A DNA stretch of 9,622 nt from NCBI GenBank assembly GCA_029937135.1, contig JAPYQX010000029.1, forward strand, positions 1 through 9,622, written 5' to 3'. The notes under the pieces were generated by a model, which worked only from the letters and a program-made list of their open reading frames with translations, did no database searches and had not been told where the DNA came from. The translations under genes were made by a program, and so were the position numbers. Numbering within the stretch: position 1 is the first letter of the stretch; every line of letters begins with the position of its first letter. Source of the stretch: Nitrospinota bacterium (lineage in GTDB: Bacteria; UBA8248). Shown here in pieces: positions 5,150 to 9,622 of the stretch.

Positions 5150-6421
5150 ATGAGCAGGAACCAGGTGATTCGGGCCAACCGCGTTCGTATGAAAAAAGAG
5201 TTCGACGCGCAATCGAGAATCGGCCGCTACGGCAAAACCGGACTCGCTCGAATTGCCCTCACTCCCGAGTACAACCGGGTACGGAAACTGGTGCACGGGT
5301 GGATGGACGCCGCCGGGCTCAAGACGCGCCTGGACGCCGTGGGGAATCTCATCGGAAGGAAAGAGGGCCGGGTAAAGGGGCTTCCCGCCGTGATGGCGGG
5401 TTCCCATCTCGATTCCCAGAATCCGGGAGGGCGGTTCGACGGCCCCGCCGGGGTGCTGGCCGCCCTTGAGGCCGTCCGGCGAATCGGCGAGATGGGCGCC
5501 GCCCACGACCATCCGCTGGAGGTCGTCGCCTTCGTCGGAGAGGAGTCCGCCTGCGGGATCGTGACGTTCGGGAGCAGTGTCATGGCCGGGCAACTGGGAG
5601 CCGCCGGGATGAAATCGGCGGTTCACCCCCCGACCGGCAAGTCGGTCTACGAGGCGGTCCGGCTGGCGGGGGGGAATCCTTCTCGGGTGAAAAGCTGCCG
5701 CCTCCCCCGAAATTCGCTGAAGGCGTTTATCGAGCTTCACATCGAGCAGGGACCCGTTCTCGAGGCCGCGGGGGCGCCCATCGGTGTCATCAACACCGTC
5801 GTCGGCGCGCTCAGAGGGGACATTCATTTCGAGGGCCAGACGGCCCACTCGGGCGGACAGCCCATGGACTACCGGCGCGACGCGGCCATGGCCGCCGCGG
5901 TATTCATGGTGGAAATGGAGGGCGCGGCGCGGCGGGCGCCCGAGAGCCAGAGGATGACGCTGACGTTCGGGATGATGTCCGCCCGGCCGGGCTGGTATTC
6001 GATTGTGCCGGGAGGCGCGACCATATCGTTCGACCTGAGAAGCAAAAGCGATAAGGCGTCGGCGGCGATGCTCGGGCGGATGAAAAAGGCGCTCGGACGA
6101 ATTCAAAAAAAACGCGGGGTGAGGGGACGGCTCCAACTTCTAGTGAAGTACACGGCTTGTCCTGCCTCCCGGGGAATCCGCCGGGCGCTCGAGTGGGCGG
6201 CCGGTGAGACGGGCCACGCTTCGTTGACACTATCGAGCGGGGGGATTCACGACGCCTGCCGGATGGCCGCCCTGTGCCCGATCGGGATGGTTTTCGTCCC
6301 CTCCGTGAAGGGGCTCTCGCACACCCCGGAAGAGTACACGCGGTTTCCCGACATCGTGGCCGGGGCCGAGGTGTTGACTTCGGCGATTCTGCGGCTGGCC
6401 GGCCGCCGCGTGAAGGCATAG
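5150..6421 (+). CDS. M20-family Zn amidohydrolase (N-carbamoyl-L-amino-acid hydrolase / allantoate amidohydrolase type)
   Basis: Metal-dependent amidase of the hydantoinase/carbamoylase group, hydrolysing ureido or amide groups of N-carbamoyl amino acids, beta-ureido acids or allantoate; the exact substrate cannot be read. Numbered from ATG 5150 (423 residues, typical length), the di-metal ligands are H86 and D97 (GSHLDSQ...GGRFDG), E132 (EES), H197 (ELHIEQG) and H391 (SHTPEEYT). The lid/dimerisation domain carries AHSGGQPMDYRRDA (232-245), matching the family's HAGxxPMxxRxDA. SGGIHDA (363-369) and DLR (295-297) are further conserved points. No signal peptide is seen, so it is cytoplasmic. 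An in-frame ATG at 5075 overlaps the previous gene, adds 25 residues without family similarity and has no properly spaced Shine-Dalgarno. ATG 5150 has GGAA 9 bases upstream. As the last gene of a TCA-type operon its pathway link is unclear. Confidence 0.85.
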   Translation: MSRNQVIRANRVRMKKEFDAQSRIGRYGKTGLARIALTPEYNRVRKLVHGWMDAAGLKTRLDAVGNLIGRKEGRVKGLPAVMAGSHLDSQNPGGRFDGPAGVLAALEAVRRIGEMGAAHDHPLEVVAFVGEESACGIVTFGSSVMAGQLGAAGMKSAVHPPTGKSVYEAVRLAGGNPSRVKSCRLPRNSLKAFIELHIEQGPVLEAAGAPIGVINTVVGALRGDIHFEGQTAHSGGQPMDYRRDAAMAAAVFMVEMEGAARRAPESQRMTLTFGMMSARPGWYSIVPGGATISFDLRSKSDKASAAMLGRMKKALGRIQKKRGVRGRLQLLVKYTACPASRGIRRALEWAAGETGHASLTLSSGGIHDACRMAALCPIGMVFVPSVKGLSHTPEEYTRFPDIVAGAEVLTSAILRLAGRRVKA

Positions 6422-6447
6422 GGCCGGCACTCTTTTTCTTATTTTTC
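6398..6447 (+). terminator. Probable rho-independent terminator of the sdh-fum-amidohydrolase transcript
   Basis: GCCGGCC (6398-6404) pairs with GGCCGGC (6422-6428), a 7-bp all-GC stem, with a further GCC/GGC pairing (6405-6407 with 6415-6417) inside. The T-rich stretch CTCTTTTTCTTATTTTTC (6430-6447) follows. The hairpin spans the last codons and the TAG stop (6419-6421), so the element overlaps the coding end. The T-tract is on the plus strand only, so it should serve the plus-strand operon rather than the convergent HD gene. Confidence 0.5.
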
Positions 6448-7050
6448 CTCGATCCATCTCGCGGCAAAGGGCCGGCCGCCGCCGTTGATGATTCCGGCAT
6501 CGGAGTCCGCCCAGTCGGCGTAGAAAAGCAGGGAAGCCTCATAGCTCGTGGCGCGGGTGTTGCTCGCCCGTGTGTGGGTGATGACGAGGTGGGCGAGCTC
6601 CATTGCCTTGGGCAGGTCTTTCTCCCAGATTTTATGCGCCCCGTAGACACCGTGCTGAATTTTCGATCCGAATTCGGTTTTCTTCGCGGGCAGGACGCTT
6701 CCCCCGCTCGGCGGACCTCCCGGGTCGGGCTCGCTTTCGAGGGGTTTCGAGATATCGTGGAGGAGGCAGGCGGCGATGAGCAGGTCGCCGTCCACGGTGA
6801 TTCCGTGAATTTTCTCCGCGACCTCGGCCAGGGCGAGGGCCATTCGCGTGACGCCCTGGATATGGCCAAGCAGGGATTCGTGTTTTTCGAGCGTCAGGTT
6901 CTTGGGAATATCCTCGAATCGCTCCCAGGCGGTCTCTCCGGCGAGTTCGAGCCAAATTTCGATAACGCCTTCCCTGATAAATTTGTCCTGAATCCGGTCC
7001 ACCTCGGGAAATATTTTTCGGATTCCCCCGGCGTCTATCTGGATGGCCAT
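6439..7050 (-). CDS. HD-domain protein, putative metal-dependent phosphohydrolase
   Basis: A 203-residue cytoplasmic protein with an HD-superfamily core: GHIQGV (H63), CLLHDISKP (H88, D89), IQHGVYGAH (H123, H129), LAHLVITH (H144, H149) and YADWADSDA (D169). The spaced H...HD...H...D ligands are those of HD-fold phosphohydrolases, which act on nucleotides or other phosphate esters. No second domain (GGDEF, ACT, RelA or HD-GYP) is present and no specific subfamily is recognised. ATG 7050 is preferred: a G-run (complement of 7059-7064) lies 8 bases upstream and the protein then opens with MAIQID. The frame extends to 7140, but that part is compositionally odd and overlaps the divergent leader. 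Only 17 bases separate its end from the convergent amidohydrolase gene, and it is divergent from the acyl-CoA dehydrogenases. Context gives no clear job. Confidence 0.75.
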   Translation of the reverse strand: MAIQIDAGGIRKIFPEVDRIQDKFIREGVIEIWLELAGETAWERFEDIPKNLTLEKHESLLGHIQGVTRMALALAEVAEKIHGITVDGDLLIAACLLHDISKPLESEPDPGGPPSGGSVLPAKKTEFGSKIQHGVYGAHKIWEKDLPKAMELAHLVITHTRASNTRATSYEASLLFYADWADSDAGIINGGGRPFAARWIEEK

Positions 7051-7142
7051 GCGGTATGCCCCCCGGTTTGTGTGGAAATGAAATAGCGTGTTTTGTGCGA
7101 AGGGGGATTTTATGCCGGAGAGCCGTCCGAGACAACGCACCG

Positions 7143-7215
7143 GGCGGTATGGGGGAAGAGGGGTCCCGCCATACGCCTTGAGGGCGGGTTACGCGCCGCC
7201 TTCAGCCGGAGGCGG
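7143..7215 (+). repeat. Cluster of GC-rich inverted repeats in the leader of the acyl-CoA dehydrogenase genes
   Basis: Three pairings are visible. GGC(G)GTATGG (7143-7152) pairs with CCATACGCC (7169-7177), 9 bp with one bulged G. CCCGCC (7165-7170) pairs with GGCGGG (7183-7188), competing with the first. CCGCCT (7196-7201) pairs with AGGCGG (7210-7215), 6 bp with an 8-base loop. The cluster is in the 235-base divergent gap 7051-7285, which holds no other recognisable gene. It could be a REP-like dispersed element or a structured mRNA leader. No U-tract follows any hairpin. Confidence 0.5.
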
Positions 7216-7273
7216 AATTGGTTTAGCATGGTGGGGCACTACAGCAGTTTCGGGGAATTTGGAGAAAACACCC

Positions 7274-7288
7274 GAGGAACCCGCCGTG
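7274..7288 (+). promoter_or_regulatory. Shine-Dalgarno supporting GTG start of acyl-CoA dehydrogenase 1
   Basis: GAGG at 7274-7277 with an 8-base spacer precedes GTG 7286, ten residues before the conserved LTDSQAAL opening of the family. A rival in-frame ATG at 7112 has a good AGGGGG (7101-7106, 5-base spacer), but it would add 58 residues of unfamiliar sequence translated from the hairpin cluster. Confidence 0.5.
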
Positions 7289-8428
7289 TCCATCGCCACC
7301 CATCCGGAACTCACCGATTCCCAGGCCGCGCTGAAGGAATTATCGAAATCCTTCGCTGATAGTCGCCTTTCACCCGGCGCCGCCGAACGTGATCGCGGCG
7401 GCGAATTCCCCGCCGGCATTTACAGGGAAGCGGCCGGCCACGGCCTCGTCGGCCTGAACATCCCCGAGCGCTTCGGCGGGGGCGGCCTCGGTCTGACGGA
7501 ATCGGCGCTTGTTCTCGAGGAGCTGGCGCGGGTGGACGGCAGTTTCGCCCTGACGGTGGGCGCCTCGGCCAGTCTCGCGGCGGAGCACATCCTGCGGGCG
7601 GGGACCGAGGAGCAGGCGGCTCGATGGCTGCCACTTCTGACAGGCGGCGAGCTCGGCGCTTGGGCGCTGACCGAACCGGGCTCGGGGAGCGACGCAGCGG
7701 CGCTCCGCTCCAGAGCGGAGCGAAAGGGCGATTCCTACATTCTCAACGGCTCGAAAATGTTCATTTCGCAGGGCAGCCTGTTTTCGGTCATGGTCCTCAT
7801 CGCCCGGACGGGGGAGGGGAAGAGCGGAATCAGCGCTTTCGTGGTCGAGGCCGCGGACGCGGGCCGCGAGAGCCGCCCGATTCACGGGAAACTGGGCATG
7901 CGATCGATGGACACCGCCGAGGTCGTGTTCGAGTGTTGCGAGATTCCTGCCGGCCGCCTCCTCGGCGGGGAGGGGGAGGGTTTCTCGCACGTAGTGGCTG
8001 TATTGACGGAGGGAAGAATCAACGTGGGCGCGATCGCCCTCGGTCTCGGGCAGGGGGCACTCGATGCGGCCCTTGAGCATTCTCGAAGCCGGGAGGCGTT
8101 TGGGCGGCCCATCGAACGGTTTACAGGAATCAGAGAGCAACTTGCCGACTGCGCGATTGCGCTAGCGGCGGGCCGAGCCCTGGTCTACCGGGCCGCGCGG
8201 TTCGCCGATTCGGGCAAGGACGCGGGCCCCCTCGCGGCCAAGGCGAAACTCTTTTCCAGCGAAGCGGCCCTGCGTGTCTGCGACCGGAGCATTCAGATCC
8301 ACGGCGGTTATGGGTATATCGACGAATATCCCGCGCACCGCTTCTGGCGGGACGCGCGGCTGCTCACCATCGGCGAGGGGACGAGCGAAATCCTCCGGGG
8401 GCTCATCTCGCGGTCCGAGTTTGCGTAA
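7286..8428 (+). CDS. Acyl-CoA dehydrogenase 1
   Basis: FAD-dependent acyl-CoA dehydrogenase catalysing alpha,beta-dehydrogenation of an acyl-CoA and passing electrons to ETF. From GTG 7286 it has 380 residues, the standard length, with the usual N-terminal helical, middle beta and C-terminal helical domains. Visible motifs are WALTEPGSGSD (116-126, where the family usually has EPxAGSD), LNGSKMFIS (143-151), RSREAFGRPI (277-286), IQIHGGYGYIDEYP (306-319) and GEGTSEILR (363-371). The catalytic base of the short/medium-chain type is present as E364, though the usual preceding Tyr is Gly. Chain length and branching of the substrate cannot be deduced. It lies 14 bases upstream of a second family member and is probably co-transcribed with it. 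The start is the main uncertainty, since the frame is open back to 7088. Confidence 0.9.
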   Translation: MSIATHPELTDSQAALKELSKSFADSRLSPGAAERDRGGEFPAGIYREAAGHGLVGLNIPERFGGGGLGLTESALVLEELARVDGSFALTVGASASLAAEHILRAGTEEQAARWLPLLTGGELGAWALTEPGSGSDAAALRSRAERKGDSYILNGSKMFISQGSLFSVMVLIARTGEGKSGISAFVVEAADAGRESRPIHGKLGMRSMDTAEVVFECCEIPAGRLLGGEGEGFSHVVAVLTEGRINVGAIALGLGQGALDAALEHSRSREAFGRPIERFTGIREQLADCAIALAAGRALVYRAARFADSGKDAGPLAAKAKLFSSEAALRVCDRSIQIHGGYGYIDEYPAHRFWRDARLLTIGEGTSEILRGLISRSEFA

Positions 8429-8442
8429 AATCGAGGCTGGCG

Positions 8443-9579
8443 ATGGCGGATGATGACGTTTTAACCGAAGAGCAGGGCATGATCCGCGGGATGGTTCGCG
8501 ATTTTTGCGAAAACGAAGCCGCCCCGCGCGCCGCCGAGACGGATGCCGGCCGGTTTCCCCGGGAGCTGGTCGGAAGGCTGGCCGAGCTCGGGCTGCTCGG
8601 AATGACCGTCCCCGCCAACGAGGGGGGCGGGGGAATGGACGAGGTTTCTTTTTCGATCGCGATGGAGGAAATTTCGGCGGTCTGTCCCTCGCTGAGCGTG
8701 ATCTTTGCCGTGCAAAACTCCCTGGCCTGCGCCCCGCTTCACCATTATGGAAGTGCTGCGCAAAAGCAGAAAATCCTCAAGGCCCTGGTTTCAGGCGAAA
8801 AACTCGGGTGTTTCGGGTTGAGCGAGCCCTCGGCCGGCTCGGACGCCGCCGCCCTCCGGACAACAGCGACGCGCTCCGGCGATGGTTGGCTGATCAACGG
8901 TGCCAAGCGATTCATCTCGAACTCAAAAGAGGCCGAACTCTGCATCATTTTCGCCGCGACGGATCGGGAACTCGGTCATAAGGGGATTAGCGCCTTCATC
9001 GCCGATACGGGCGCCCCCGGGTTCGAGGTGGGCCGCCCCGAGGAGAAGCTGGGTCTCGGCGGAAGCTCTGCCTGCGACCTGAGGTTCGAGAATCTCGACG
9101 CCGACTCCCTTCTGGGCGAGGAGGGGCAGGGCTTCGAGATCGCGATGACGACGCTCGACGCCGGGCGCATTGGGGTGGCGGCCCAGGCCGTGGGCTTCGC
9201 CAGAGCCTGCCTCGACGCCTCCGTCGCCTATGCCCGGGAGCGCGAATCCTTCGGAAGACCCATTGCCGGGCACCAGCCGATTCAGTGGAAAGTCGCCGAC
9301 ATGGCAACGGAGATCGACGCCGCCAGGCTCCTCTACCTCCAGGCGGCCCGGCTCAAGGATGCAGGGAGGCCCTTCTCGGCCGAGGCCGCGATGGCGAAGG
9401 TCTTCGCCTCGGACATGGCCCAGCGCGCCACGAGCGAGGCCGTCCAGATTCACGGCGGAAACGGCTACATGAAGGCCTACCCCGTCGAGCGATTTTTCCG
9501 CGCCGCCAAGGTGACCCAGATATACGAGGGCACGAACGAGATCCTCCGCCAGCTCATCGCCAAACACCTGCTCGGCTAG
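8443..9579 (+). CDS. Acyl-CoA dehydrogenase 2 (short-chain/butyryl-CoA dehydrogenase-like)
   Basis: Second acyl-CoA dehydrogenase, 378 residues, complete. Motifs are LTEEQGMIRGMVRDF (7-21), FGLSEPSAGSD (124-134), INGAKRFISN (141-150), RESFGRPIAGHQPIQWKVADM (267-287), VQIHGGNGYMKAYPVERFFR (334-353) and QIYEGTNEILRQLIAKHLLG (359-378). E362 in YEGTNEI is the catalytic base. This full set is typical of short-chain/butyryl-CoA-type enzymes working in the cytoplasm with ETF, but branched-chain, aryl-substituted or dicarboxylyl-CoA substrates cannot be excluded. ATG 8443 has GAGG at 8433-8436 with a 6-base spacer, and the gene starts 14 bases after the stop of dehydrogenase 1. The two proteins share motifs but differ widely elsewhere, so this is not a recent duplication. 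Nothing recognisable follows in the remaining 43 bases. Confidence 0.93.
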   Translation: MADDDVLTEEQGMIRGMVRDFCENEAAPRAAETDAGRFPRELVGRLAELGLLGMTVPANEGGGGMDEVSFSIAMEEISAVCPSLSVIFAVQNSLACAPLHHYGSAAQKQKILKALVSGEKLGCFGLSEPSAGSDAAALRTTATRSGDGWLINGAKRFISNSKEAELCIIFAATDRELGHKGISAFIADTGAPGFEVGRPEEKLGLGGSSACDLRFENLDADSLLGEEGQGFEIAMTTLDAGRIGVAAQAVGFARACLDASVAYARERESFGRPIAGHQPIQWKVADMATEIDAARLLYLQAARLKDAGRPFSAEAAMAKVFASDMAQRATSEAVQIHGGNGYMKAYPVERFFRAAKVTQIYEGTNEILRQLIAKHLLG

Positions 9580-9622
9580 GTGGGGCTCGCCGCCAGGGAA
9601 GGGTAATCAGCCCGGATTTTGC

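Noticed and set aside
5042..6136. 364-codon minus-strand open frame
   Set aside because: It is antisense to the amidohydrolase, whose plus-strand frame has a full set of metal ligands. The reverse frame shows no family features.
5904..6869. 321-codon minus-strand open frame
   Set aside because: It runs across two real genes in a wrong frame and is made of Ser/Arg/Pro-rich low-complexity sequence.
6274..7086. 270-codon plus-strand open frame
   Set aside because: It is opposite the HD-domain gene and overlaps the end of the amidohydrolase. It has no family similarity, while the minus strand has a complete HD core.

Overview
The window is GC-rich bacterial DNA (by eye about 60-65% G+C). It is tightly packed, with strong codon bias and Shine-Dalgarno-led genes that are often only a few bases apart. 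No RNA gene, CRISPR array, transposase or phage gene was found, so this looks like chromosomal metabolic DNA. The lineage cannot be fixed from sequence alone. The gene set fits a respiring, fatty-acid-oxidising environmental bacterium of a deltaproteobacterium-, Nitrospinota- or Tectomicrobia-like type, but this is a guess.

Layout. Bases 1-105 hold the 5' end of a minus-strand gene that runs off the window; its 35 visible codons look like a secretion signal. Bases 106-435 are a divergent intergenic region with candidate promoter boxes, an inverted repeat, a tandem heptamer repeat and a tandem octamer repeat. From 436 to about 6421 there is a plus-strand cluster: succinate dehydrogenase/fumarate reductase flavoprotein, one small three-helix membrane anchor, the iron-sulfur subunit, the alpha and beta subunits of a two-subunit class I fumarase-type hydro-lyase, and an M20-family hydantoinase/carbamoylase-type amidohydrolase. 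A hairpin followed by a T-rich tract overlaps the last stop codon and probably ends this transcript.

A convergent minus-strand HD-domain protein follows (6439-7050). A 235-base divergent region with several GC-rich hairpins (7051-7285) then precedes two tandem plus-strand acyl-CoA dehydrogenases, 7286-8428 and 8443-9579, 14 bases apart. The last 43 bases contain no recognisable gene.

How the genes work together. The first cluster would interconvert succinate, fumarate and malate and link this to the membrane quinone pool. The acyl-CoA dehydrogenase pair would feed electrons from acyl-CoA oxidation into respiration through ETF, which is not in the window. The main points of interest are departures from family norms. 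The flavoprotein has Cys where the flavin-linking His is expected. The respiratory complex has a single small anchor. The hydro-lyase has changed signature motifs but keeps most catalytic residues. An amidohydrolase sits at the end of a TCA-type operon. No clearly new multi-gene system was seen.
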